In this document: positions 7,573 through 14,748 of the stretch, piece after piece
Layout of the letters: every line of letters begins with the position of its first letter
Numbering within the stretch: the stretch's first letter is position 1
Source of the DNA: Gammaproteobacteria bacterium
GTDB taxonomy: Bacteria; Pseudomonadota; Gammaproteobacteria; HyVt-429
Direction of reading: 5' to 3'
Length of the DNA: 52,762 nucleotides
NCBI GenBank assembly: GCA_022340345.1
Contig: JAJDOE010000086.1
Coordinates: 1 to 52,762, forward strand
Made by a program: the position numbers and the translations under genes
The notes under the pieces: generated by a model
Databases searched by the model: none
The model's input: the letters and a program-made list of their open reading frames with translations, nothing else
What the model was told of the DNA's origin: nothing

Positions 7573-8384
7573 AAATGACCGGAAAGAATGGTACAGCAGC
7601 CAACCAGCCCCGCGGCCCCGGGCAATGGTCCGGATTGGCGGGGAGCTGGGTCCTCGTCTGCCTGGGCCTGCTGGTCGGGTCTGTTCCCCTACCGGTGCTT
7701 TCCGGCGACCCGGAAGCACTGGTGCTGAAGGCAGACCCGCACCGAAACGAAGTCGGGTTTTTTGACATCCACGTCTGCAACTGGCCGGACCGTCCACCCT
7801 TTTTCTATTCCCTGTTTTCGACCACGAAATTTGCCGACGTCAGCGATATTGCTGTCCACTACCCGGACGGGCGGCTGCTCACGCATCTGCGCCTGGATCG
7901 CTACCGCTTGGTGCAACGAAAGGGAAAGCCGGAGAAGCGTGTCTTCATGTTGCAGACGCAGTTGCCTGCCGAGGCCCCGGACGGCTGGTACACGGCTCGC
8001 GTTACGACCCGCGATGGCAAAATCCATATCGCCCGGGACTACGTGATCATCGCCCTGATGGCCCAGGCACAGCTGACGAACCCGCCACCGGGCGCCGAAG
8101 GGGTGGCATTGCCGTCAAAGCTCGAGTGGACCGCGATACCCGGGGCACGGCACTACCAGGTCTGGCTGCGGGATAAGTGGGACGATGGGCGCGTGATCCT
8201 GACGTCCCGCCTGCTCGACGAGCCGCGCCTGGTCCTGCCACCCGGTCTTGTTAAACCGGGTGGCTGGTACGAATGGCGGGTGCACGCGCGGGACGTAAAC
8301 GAGCACGTTCTGCTCGGCGATTTCAACAATGGATCCCTGAGCATGGACAGCGAGTTCTCGGTGGCCGGAAGCGAGGCGCGCTAG
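7569..8384 (+). CDS. exported protein of unknown function, operon partner of the transporter-CNB gene
   Basis: A 271-residue protein. A hydrophobic segment near residues 25-44 (WVLVCLGLLVGSVPLPVL) is a signal peptide or membrane anchor. Residues about 50-160 are not recognised. About 170-260 reads as a beta-sandwich of fibronectin type III character (LEWTAIPGARHYQVWLRD, then WYEWRVHARDV). Its ATG overlaps the transporter stop codon by four bases, so the two are almost certainly one transcript and may form one envelope complex. Periplasmic location is inferred. The longer open frame upstream lies inside the transporter gene and is ignored. Confidence 0.75.
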   Translation: MKMTGKNGTAANQPRGPGQWSGLAGSWVLVCLGLLVGSVPLPVLSGDPEALVLKADPHRNEVGFFDIHVCNWPDRPPFFYSLFSTTKFADVSDIAVHYPDGRLLTHLRLDRYRLVQRKGKPEKRVFMLQTQLPAEAPDGWYTARVTTRDGKIHIARDYVIIALMAQAQLTNPPPGAEGVALPSKLEWTAIPGARHYQVWLRDKWDDGRVILTSRLLDEPRLVLPPGLVKPGGWYEWRVHARDVNEHVLLGDFNNGSLSMDSEFSVAGSEAR

Positions 8385-8405
8385 GCACGGCCGCGGGTGT
8401 TTTGC

Positions 8406-8418
8406 GGGACCCGGTCCC
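8406..8418. terminator. short hairpin in convergent gap
   Basis: GGGAC-ccg-GTCCC lies between the exported protein gene and the convergent oxidoreductase gene. There is no T-run. It fits the pattern of hairpins seen at other convergent ends in this window. Confidence 0.25.
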
Positions 8419-8466
8419 AGCCGCCGGGCCTTGTGCGGCTGCTCGCTTCGCCCGGATCGATCAGCG

Positions 8467-9477
8467 TTAGCGGAAACCGTCCAGAACGGTCTTGCCGATT
8501 GCCGTTCCGCTTGCCTGAAACTCGTGCGCGCTCTGCAGGTTGGCGACGCTCAAGGTGCCAGCATGCCGGTTGACGGTCGGAATCAGCGTGCCCTTGTCCA
8601 GCAGGTCCGCGACCCGGTTCAACAGCAGGTGCTGCGCATCCATGTCCTCGGTGTGGAACATGGAGCGAGCGAACATGAACTCCCAGCTGATGGAAAGCGC
8701 CTTGCGTTTCAGGGGCAGTATGTCCAGGGACGCGGGATCGTCGATCAGCGCGATATGGCCTCGCGGCTTGATCAGTTCGTTGATGGACGCCAGATGGCGG
8801 TCGGTGTTGGTGAGAGAGGCGACGTACAGCGGCGAAATACCCAGTGCCTGCATTTCCTGGTCGAGTGCCTTGCGGTGGTTGACCACGTGATCCGCGCCCA
8901 TCTTCTCAACCCAGGCAGTTGTATCCGGGCGAGATGCCGTTGCGATCACGCTCAGGCCGGTGAGCTTCTTGGCCAGCTGGATCAGTATTGAGCCCACGCC
9001 GCCGGCACCGCCGATCACCAGCAGTGCTTCCCCCGCCCCTTCACCTTCTGTAAGCCGAAAGCTGTCGAACAGGATCTCCCAGGCGGTGATGGTGGTCAGG
9101 GGCATTGCCGCCGCTTCGGCGAATCCGAGAGAGGACGGCTTCCGACCGACCAGGCGTTCATCCACGGCGTGGAATTCGGCATTGGTGCCGGGGCGTGTGA
9201 TGTCGCCGGCGTAAAACACCTCGTCGCCGGGCCGGAACCGGGTGCTGGCAGAGCCCGCCTCCTTCACGATCCCGGCGGCGTCGAAGCCAAGTACCCCGGG
9301 CGCCCCCTTTGGCTGCGCCCGACCACGGACTTTGACGTCAACCGGGTTAACCGAGATGCCACGGACTTCCACCAGCAGGTCGTAGGGACCCGGTTTCGGC
9401 ATGTCCATCTCGAATTCTTGAAGCGCGTCCTTTTCCGATACCGGACCCGCGTTCGTATAGCCGATGGCTCTCATCAT
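8467..9477 (-). CDS. zinc-independent medium-chain dehydrogenase/reductase (quinone oxidoreductase-like)
   Basis: A 336-residue MDR-superfamily protein. The N-terminal GroES-like domain carries [14 protein letters not shown] (about residues 37-50) and [11 protein letters not shown]; the Rossmann domain has the dinucleotide motif [17 protein letters not shown] (about 155-172). The cysteine and histidine ligands of zinc alcohol dehydrogenases are absent. It belongs to the ZADH/quinone oxidoreductase group that reduces quinones, enones or similar compounds with NADPH; the substrate is unknown. CGGAGAAG precedes the tandem ATG-ATG start at 9477. It is monocistronic and divergent from the diguanylate cyclase gene. 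Confidence 0.9.
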   Translation of the reverse strand: MMRAIGYTNAGPVSEKDALQEFEMDMPKPGPYDLLVEVRGISVNPVDVKVRGRAQPKGAPGVLGFDAAGIVKEAGSASTRFRPGDEVFYAGDITRPGTNAEFHAVDERLVGRKPSSLGFAEAAAMPLTTITAWEILFDSFRLTEGEGAGEALLVIGGAGGVGSILIQLAKKLTGLSVIATASRPDTTAWVEKMGADHVVNHRKALDQEMQALGISPLYVASLTNTDRHLASINELIKPRGHIALIDDPASLDILPLKRKALSISWEFMFARSMFHTEDMDAQHLLLNRVADLLDKGTLIPTVNRHAGTLSVANLQSAHEFQASGTAIGKTVLDGFR

Positions 9478-9514
9478 CTTCTCCGTTTGAATTCGCTGAT
9501 TGTTCCACGCCCAC

Positions 9515-9520
9515 TATAAT
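9515..9520 (+). promoter_or_regulatory. consensus -10 hexamer upstream of diguanylate cyclase gene
   Basis: A perfect TATAAT lies in the divergent region, 110 bases before the diguanylate cyclase ATG. No clear TTGACA-like box sits 16-18 bases upstream, so the promoter assignment is tentative. Confidence 0.3.
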
Positions 9521-9630
9521 GTGAACGATGTTGAGGCGATGCGCAAAATGATCGGGTCCGGGTTGGATGCTGATCTTACGCTGGGGCGAAACTCCCAAGG
9601 GAGAATCGGGCGCCCGGTGGGCGGTGCGGC

Positions 9631-10734
9631 ATGATCCCGGGAGACAACATCGATTTCAGGAACCGGGAGCTGGAACTGGATTTCGAGCGAATCGTATTTT
9701 TCTATTCCAGTTTTGTTTTCTCTTCTCTCGGGGTTCTTGCCGCGGTCATTTTTCTTGGAATCGGTGTTTCCCATTTTTATTCCCAGCCCGTGGCGGTTGT
9801 CTGGGCCACCATAGTTGTGGTCACCTATGTGCCGAGAGTTACCCTGGCGATCATTTTTACCAGGAAGCTCCAAAGGCAGGAAATCACTCCGAACAATGTC
9901 CGGCCATGGGAATGGTACGGCGTTCTCGCAAGTATCGTTCCGTTCCTGTGTTTCGCCTCCGTCGTTTTTCTTCCCTACCAGGAAAACACACAGGCCGCCT
10001 TGTTGTTCTGCACCATCTTCGTGGTGATGCTGGTAGCCGGCGCATTTGTTGCACAGGGCACGTCGATCGGCGTGCTGATGCTGTTTCTCAACATCAATTT
10101 CCTCGCCCTGATTGCCAGGAGCCTGTGGGAAAGCGATTTCATGCTGAATGTGCTCGGCGTCGCCCTGATCATCGGCTACGTCCTTCTCACGCGACAGATC
10201 CTCAAGCTGCATCGGGCGATGACGGAAAACATCTCCATGAAGTTCGACAGCCGGCACATGTCCTATATCGACCCGTTGACCAACCTCTGGAACCGGCGTC
10301 GCCTGTATCTCTTTCTGGATAAGCTGATCCCGGCCGCCCGACGTAGCAATAAGCCGTTCAGCCTGATCCTGATCGACGTAGACCACTTCAAACAGTACAA
10401 CGACACCCATGGACACAATGCGGGGGACGAATTGCTGACGGATATTTCCCGGGTACTCCTCGAATGCTCACGGGAACAGGACCTGGTGGTGCGCTATGGA
10501 GGCGAGGAATTCATGGTAGTGATGCCGACGACAACGACAGAGCAGGCTCGTCCGCTGGCCGAACGTATTCGCGCACAGGTAAAGGAGACTACCGCGGTCA
10601 CCGTCAGCGCCGGTCTCGGTGAGTTCGCCGGTGAGGCAACGGTTGACCAGTTGGTGAAACGCGCGGACCGGGCACTATATGCGGCCAAAGAAGCCGGCAG
10701 GGATACCCTGAAAATCGCGGACGCGACGGAGTAG
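9631..10734 (+). CDS. membrane-bound diguanylate cyclase (GGDEF)
   Basis: A 367-residue protein with about six transmembrane helices (residues 20-195) and a C-terminal GGDEF domain (about 210-362). The active-site motif is G290-G291-E292-E293-F294, and the product-inhibition I-site RxxD is present at R281-E-Q-D284, five residues before it. DPLTNLWNRR marks the domain start. It should make cyclic di-GMP from two GTP at the inner membrane, with feedback inhibition. The membrane part is presumably a sensor, but I cannot assign a named MASE domain. There is no EAL domain. The ATG at 9631 is used; the ribosome site (GGTGGGCGGTG) is only moderate. It has no co-transcribed neighbour. Confidence 0.92.
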   Translation: MIPGDNIDFRNRELELDFERIVFFYSSFVFSSLGVLAAVIFLGIGVSHFYSQPVAVVWATIVVVTYVPRVTLAIIFTRKLQRQEITPNNVRPWEWYGVLASIVPFLCFASVVFLPYQENTQAALLFCTIFVVMLVAGAFVAQGTSIGVLMLFLNINFLALIARSLWESDFMLNVLGVALIIGYVLLTRQILKLHRAMTENISMKFDSRHMSYIDPLTNLWNRRRLYLFLDKLIPAARRSNKPFSLILIDVDHFKQYNDTHGHNAGDELLTDISRVLLECSREQDLVVRYGGEEFMVVMPTTTTEQARPLAERIRAQVKETTAVTVSAGLGEFAGEATVDQLVKRADRALYAAKEAGRDTLKIADATE

Positions 10735-11176
10735 TCCGGAATTAGATAGCAGAGACGGCCACGGTGTGCCCGGCGATGCCAGGTCGGTTCCGTATCGGTG
10801 CTGGCCATGGAGCTGGTGCACGGGCAGATGCTTTCGGAGGCAATACCGGCGCTGCGCTTCCCGCTGAGCAAGTTCTTCGAGTACCCGGTCCCCCTGGCGT
10901 TGCGACTAAATCCTCAGAAAGTGGGTTCCTCCGGACGACAACCCAAACTGACCAGTGACGCGGTTATTGGCGCCAACGGGTTGAGGGATACGACGGTTTC
11001 AAGGAAGCGCCTGGGCCATATTGCTGGATTCACCAAACCCCGCCACGTGCGCGTCCGCACAGACGCCGAACTGCAATTGCGCCATGTTGGCCCCCGACCG
11101 CCTGGCGCGCTCGGACGCTGGCGCGGTTACCTTGGGTTCCGAGATACGCAGATTTCTTAACTCGAGGAAAAGCGCA
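10735..11176. other. 442-base gene-free stretch containing a kinase gene fragment
   Basis: Apart from the kinase-derived fragment at 10805-10899 I see no gene here. The rest is GC-rich with short open frames lacking ribosome sites. The last bases must hold the promoter of the beta/gamma-crystallin gene, but I could not identify convincing -35/-10 boxes. GAGGAAA before 11177 is that gene's ribosome site. Confidence 0.5.
10805..10899 (+). pseudogene. fragment of a Ser/Thr kinase gene, near-copy of 15014-15108
   Basis: These 95 bases align without gaps to 15014-15108 of the propeller kinase gene, with about eight mismatches counted by eye (roughly 91% identical). They encode MELVHGQMLSEAIPA and FPLSKFFEY, matching kinase residues about 89-120 between the N-lobe and the catalytic loop. 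No similarity to the kinase is visible on either side, and there is no start, ATP-binding lysine or catalytic loop. It is best read as the remnant of a duplicated or deleted kinase gene. Confidence 0.75.
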
Positions 11177-11986
11177 ATGAGTACAGTTTTCAAAATTTTG
11201 TTGGCGACCGTCGGTCTGGCCATTGCCTCGCAGGCGACTGCGCAGGTCACCTTCTACAACCATGCAGGTTTCCAGGGCCGGTCGTTCTCTACGGAGCGAG
11301 GAATTCTCAATTTCGAGCGCCATGGATTCAACGATCGCGCATCGTCAGTGGAGGTTTCCGGAGAGCGATGGGAGGTTTGCGAGGATGCGAAATTCAAAGG
11401 TCGGTGTGCTGTTCTTCGTCCGGGTCGGTATGCATCGCTTGCGGCCATGGGCCTGAATAACCGTGTCTCATCGGCGCGGATCATTGGCAGGGATGTGAAC
11501 ATTATTCAGTCTCGCTACGCACCCGCACCGGTTTTAGGCCACAACTACAACAGGCGCCACGACGAGCAATTGTTCGAGGCGAAAGTCACTTCCGTTCGTG
11601 CCGTAATCGGGGTCGCCGAGCAACGGTGTTGGGTTGAGCGCGAACAGGTCGTCACGCAAGAGCGCGACCGCGCTAACGTGCCAGGGGCTATCGTCGGTGC
11701 CGTCGTCGGCGGAGTTCTCGGCCACCAGATTGGTAGTGGACGCGGTCAGGATATCGCCACGGTCGGTGGGGCTGTCGCGGGAGCAGCGGTAGGCGCCAGG
11801 GCCGGGCGCGATGGACAACAGGCGTATACCCAGGACGTTCGCCGTTGTGAAACCGTGCCCACCAGTGGCCGACCCGATTATTGGGACGTCACTTACGAAT
11901 TCCGGGGTGACGAGCATCGCGTTCAGATGACTGCTCCCCCGGGACGCACCGTTACGGTCAACGGGCAAGGCGAACCCCGCGTGTAG
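11177..11986 (+). CDS. exported beta/gamma-crystallin protein with glycine-zipper 2TM domain
   Basis: A 269-residue protein with a signal peptide (cleavage near ATAQ|VTF, residue 23). A beta/gamma-crystallin domain (about 24-105) has two Greek-key motifs, each with the N/D-N/D-x-x-S-S calcium signature (NDRASS and NNRVSS). A glycine-zipper segment follows (about 170-215; VGAVVGGVLGHQIGSG, VGGAVAGAAVGARAG), as in the 17-kDa surface antigen/2TM family. Outer-membrane association and calcium binding are expected from the families but not shown. The ATG at 11177, preceded by GAGGAAA, is preferred to the longer frame from 11021. Both domains lie in one uninterrupted frame. Confidence 0.85.
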   Translation: MSTVFKILLATVGLAIASQATAQVTFYNHAGFQGRSFSTERGILNFERHGFNDRASSVEVSGERWEVCEDAKFKGRCAVLRPGRYASLAAMGLNNRVSSARIIGRDVNIIQSRYAPAPVLGHNYNRRHDEQLFEAKVTSVRAVIGVAEQRCWVEREQVVTQERDRANVPGAIVGAVVGGVLGHQIGSGRGQDIATVGGAVAGAAVGARAGRDGQQAYTQDVRRCETVPTSGRPDYWDVTYEFRGDEHRVQMTAPPGRTVTVNGQGEPRV

Positions 11987-11997
11987 AACACCGCAGG

Positions 11998-12038
11998 TGC
12001 GCTGACGCCTGGACCTTGGGTTAGCGCATCTGTTTTTT
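11998..12038 (+). terminator. terminator candidate after crystallin gene
   Basis: TGCGCT (11998-12003) pairs with AGCGCA (12023-12028) across a 19-base loop, followed by TCTG and six T. It lies 12 bases after the crystallin stop and before the csbD-like gene. The loop is long, so strength is uncertain. Confidence 0.4.
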
Positions 12039-12068
12039 ATCCACGTCAATCATTACCAGGAGAGCACT

Positions 12069-12251
12069 GTGAACAAAGATCAAATACAAGGACGAATCAC
12101 CCAAGCTAAAGGTAAAGTGAAGGAAGTCGCTGGTACGGCCTTCAGCGAGGATTTGAAGACCAAGGGCACGATCCAGAAAGCACGAGGCAAGGTGCAAACC
12201 GCCTATGGCGATTTGAAGGAAGACCTCAGCGACGCGGCAAAAGAGAAATAG
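12069..12251 (+). CDS. CsbD-family stress protein
   Basis: A 60-residue, highly charged, lysine-rich protein with the CsbD pattern: MNKDQIQGRITQAKGKVKEV, a second KG-K unit, and an acidic end. The family is small, cytosolic and often induced by general stress or osmotic upshift; no biochemical activity is established. The start is GTG at 12069, preceded by AGGAGAG at good spacing. A 5-bp hairpin overlaps the end of this gene and the convergent mechanosensitive channel gene. Placement beside a channel and upstream of an osmolyte operon is compatible with an osmotic stress role, but that is inference. Confidence 0.9.
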   Translation: MNKDQIQGRITQAKGKVKEVAGTAFSEDLKTKGTIQKARGKVQTAYGDLKEDLSDAAKEK

Positions 12252-12269
12252 ACCCTCGTCAAGGGTTTT
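12252..12269. terminator. bidirectional terminator candidate
   Basis: ACCCT-cgtca-AGGGT followed by TTT begins immediately after the csbD-like stop; the convergent channel gene ends inside its loop. The stem is short and the T-run modest. Confidence 0.4.
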
Positions 12270-13938
12270 CGCCATCAGGTTGATGGACAGTGAGTTGCCG
12301 GAAGGGAATGTTCCACTCGCGCTTGCTGCAGACTTCGACGCAGGCGCGTTGTATCAGGCGCCTGGTGGCCAAATAGTGTGGGGCGGCGCCTCCGCCAAAT
12401 GTGACGATGATGGCGTAGTCCAGCGAATCGAGGCCGGCCTGGTCGAATTCCACGCTAACGTTCTGGATGTGGTCCGAAAGTGGTGATTCCCGGAGCGCCT
12501 GCTTTACGCCGTCTTGCAGGGCATCCGGCACCTCCGTGGTGCTGATGGCTTGATGGCGATAGTCGATGCCGAAGGTCACAACAACGCGAAACCCTTCCCG
12601 CGACAGATTGCGCGGCTTTGCGGCGAGGAAGTCCGCCGTCCCAAACCACGTGGAGCTGCCGACAACCCGCAACTGGACAATCTCGGGAGTCTGGCGCTCG
12701 ACTGCCCCGAAGGTACCGTCCGCGAGGAGTACGCAGTCGCCAGGTCGGGTCGGGAACCAGGGTTCCGCTTTCAGGCAAGGGCGTGAAACCAATTTTCGAA
12801 TTTCACGGAGTGACAACCGCAACGTCCCGTTCTCCAGTTCCGGGTTGTGCAGCAGCGAGAACACATTCAGCGAGGACACTTGCCAGGGCAGACCTTGGTA
12901 AACCAGGCGCTCTCCCTCACGCACCGACCCGATATTCAGGACAAGCTGGGTTTCTGCAAAAAAACGCGGCAGATAAGTGCGAAATCCGAGGCCCAACGCT
13001 ACAAGCAAAATGAACGACAGTCCCAGAAGGACCAGATCGCTCGCGATGTAGAAAACCAGAAGCGCGCCCAGCGCGGCGAGGACGACGGCCAACACCCGGA
13101 ACAAAAATAACGTCAGTTTCGTCGCGGTACCGGGCGTATCGCCGCGCCGCTCGATCCAGAGGCGGTAAAATCGCTGCAGAACGTGCATCGTCAGGAACAC
13201 GCCCAGGAAAACCACGATTCCCAGAAACAGGGTCAATCCGCGACCACGAGCGAACTTTCCGACGGCATCGCCGGTTCGCTCGATGATGGATTGGTTTTCA
13301 CCCAGGAGCTTCTCGAGCTGGAACCGAACGATATCGTTTTGTTCCCGAATGTCGTCCAGCCGCTTTCGCCACTCCTTTTCGATCCCGGCGATCCGGGTTT
13401 CGGCGGGCTCGCCCAGATCCATCGCCTGTAGCTTTGTCAAATGGGTCAGGGCCTGCGCTGCCGCCACCTCCTGCCGCTGCAGCAGGGCATGCTGACTGCG
13501 AAGCTTCTCAATCGCTCTGGGTTTTTCGGTAAGTTCCTTAAGTTCCTCAAGCAGCGGCCGGAAGATCTGCAGAACTTCCTCACGCCAGTCGAATTCGTCG
13601 GTCTTCTGTTCCTGGAATACCGACTGGTCCGCGCCTCCAAGTGCAATTTCTTCGAACGAGGATTGCAGTGACTCGATGTTGGTTTCCAGCGACTCGATTT
13701 CCTTGCGCAATTCCTCGCGCACCGCCGGGTCTTTTGTTGTCTGCAGGCGCTGCTTCAACAGGCCCAGCTGTCCGCCTTTTTCCACCAGCGACTGCTGGAT
13801 TTCCCGCAGTTGCTGCTCGGCCTGTACAAGTTCGGTTTTCGGCGCCGTTTCTCCGGACCCCTCCCGTGCGACGCTGGCCGCGCTTTGCGGCATGGCGAGT
13901 ATGCCCAGCAGGCTTACGACAGCTAGCCGTACCGCCAT
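12259..13938 (-). CDS. MscS-family mechanosensitive channel with long periplasmic coiled-coil region
   Basis: A 559-residue protein. A signal peptide (MAVRLAVVSLLGILAMPQSA) leads into a coiled-coil region (about 35-230, rich in Glu, Gln, Leu and Arg). Membrane helices follow (about 240-345), then the MscS beta domain and C-terminal alpha/beta domain (ending IPFRQLTVHQP). This is the layout of the larger MscK/YbdG-like or YnaI-like members, which release solutes on hypo-osmotic shock. The pore-helix glycine pattern of E. coli MscS is not clearly preserved, so gating may differ. I chose the ATG at 13938 because it starts the signal sequence and has GGGGAT upstream; the open frame extends to 14049. 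Confidence 0.82.
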   Translation of the reverse strand: MAVRLAVVSLLGILAMPQSAASVAREGSGETAPKTELVQAEQQLREIQQSLVEKGGQLGLLKQRLQTTKDPAVREELRKEIESLETNIESLQSSFEEIALGGADQSVFQEQKTDEFDWREEVLQIFRPLLEELKELTEKPRAIEKLRSQHALLQRQEVAAAQALTHLTKLQAMDLGEPAETRIAGIEKEWRKRLDDIREQNDIVRFQLEKLLGENQSIIERTGDAVGKFARGRGLTLFLGIVVFLGVFLTMHVLQRFYRLWIERRGDTPGTATKLTLFLFRVLAVVLAALGALLVFYIASDLVLLGLSFILLVALGLGFRTYLPRFFAETQLVLNIGSVREGERLVYQGLPWQVSSLNVFSLLHNPELENGTLRLSLREIRKLVSRPCLKAEPWFPTRPGDCVLLADGTFGAVERQTPEIVQLRVVGSSTWFGTADFLAAKPRNLSREGFRVVVTFGIDYRHQAISTTEVPDALQDGVKQALRESPLSDHIQNVSVEFDQAGLDSLDYAIIVTFGGGAAPHYLATRRLIQRACVEVCSKREWNIPFRQLTVHQPDGENP

Positions 13939-14200
13939 ACCGGATCCCCATGGTTCAGATTTTCGAATACGATGTTTCACTATGTGACCAGCGTTTTTCG
14001 CCGTGACTTTGGGACTGGGAAGGTGCCGCTGGAGAAGCGGATGATCCACGCGATCCTGGCGGCCTGAAGAGGGAATGTGCCAGCCAGATAGCTGGCGGCT
14101 CCTTACTGTATTGGGCAGGAACGCCGGATCCTAGTTCAGGATCGGCGCAATGGCAGATCTCCATCCGGACAACGCTTGGCGGAGATTGAGCGGCCGTCAG

Positions 14201-14350
14201 TTACAGGACGCGTCTGCCTTGAATGACGCGAACCAGAATAACCACCACTGCAATAACCAGGAGTACATGAATAAGTCCCCCCATGGTGGTGGCGGTAGAC
14301 AGCCCGAGAACCCAAAGAATCAGCAAGATGACGGCAATGGTTTCCAGCAT
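14201..14350 (-). CDS. lmo0937-family small membrane protein
   Basis: A 49-residue protein, MLETIAVILLILWVLGL onward, with two hydrophobic helices separated by a short glycine-containing turn (TTMGG) and a basic end (RVIQGRRVL). This matches the short lmo0937-type membrane proteins found widely in bacteria; their role is unknown, though they often accompany stress genes. The ATG at 14350 is preceded by AGAGG; the open frame further upstream is not coding-like. It lies upstream of and on the same strand as the MscS-type gene, but the 262-base gap makes co-transcription uncertain. Confidence 0.75.
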   Translation of the reverse strand: MLETIAVILLILWVLGLSTATTMGGLIHVLLVIAVVVILVRVIQGRRVL

Positions 14351-14748
14351 TTTCGAGCCTCTGCTTTTTGGCGTGACAATATGAATCCTCAGATTAGGCT
14401 TGCCGGCCGGTTCGACTCTGTACGTCGGCGCACATAAGGAAATTACAGGGCAACCGCCTGGTGTCCGGTCGCGCGTCGCCGCGACTGGTTCTTCCAGGTA
14501 TTTCCAGTTGCCCCGATATCCGATCACGGCGTTGCCGCTCGTCGCCATTGATTCGGTGCTCTTGTTGTTTCGCCATCGCTGGCGGCCCTTGCGTCGAGCG
14601 CCTTAGCGACCTCCCTTGCCTTGTGGACCTGCGCTCGTGCCCCGGGTTGGGCGCGGCGACGTGACCGCCAACGCGGAACGGATTCGCGCGTGCCTGGATT
14701 GCCTGGCAAAGTGAATCCACTTTACGCGGATCGCGGGCTTGGGGTTCA
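14351..14748. other. 398-base divergent intergenic region
   Basis: This lies between the small membrane protein gene and the propeller kinase gene, transcribed in opposite directions. Open frames on the minus strand (for example 14524-14709) resemble no protein family I know and lack ribosome sites. The only clear structure is the inverted repeat at 14708-14723. Confidence 0.5.
14708..14723. promoter_or_regulatory. inverted repeat upstream of propeller kinase gene
   Basis: AAAGTG-aatc-CACTTT is a perfect 6-bp inverted repeat ending 25 bases before the kinase ATG. Its position suits an operator or a 5' leader hairpin. Confidence 0.35.

Noticed and set aside
14524-14709. Minus-strand open frame in the intergenic region before the propeller kinase
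   Set aside because: It has no ribosome site, no recognisable family and Arg/Ala-rich composition expected by chance.
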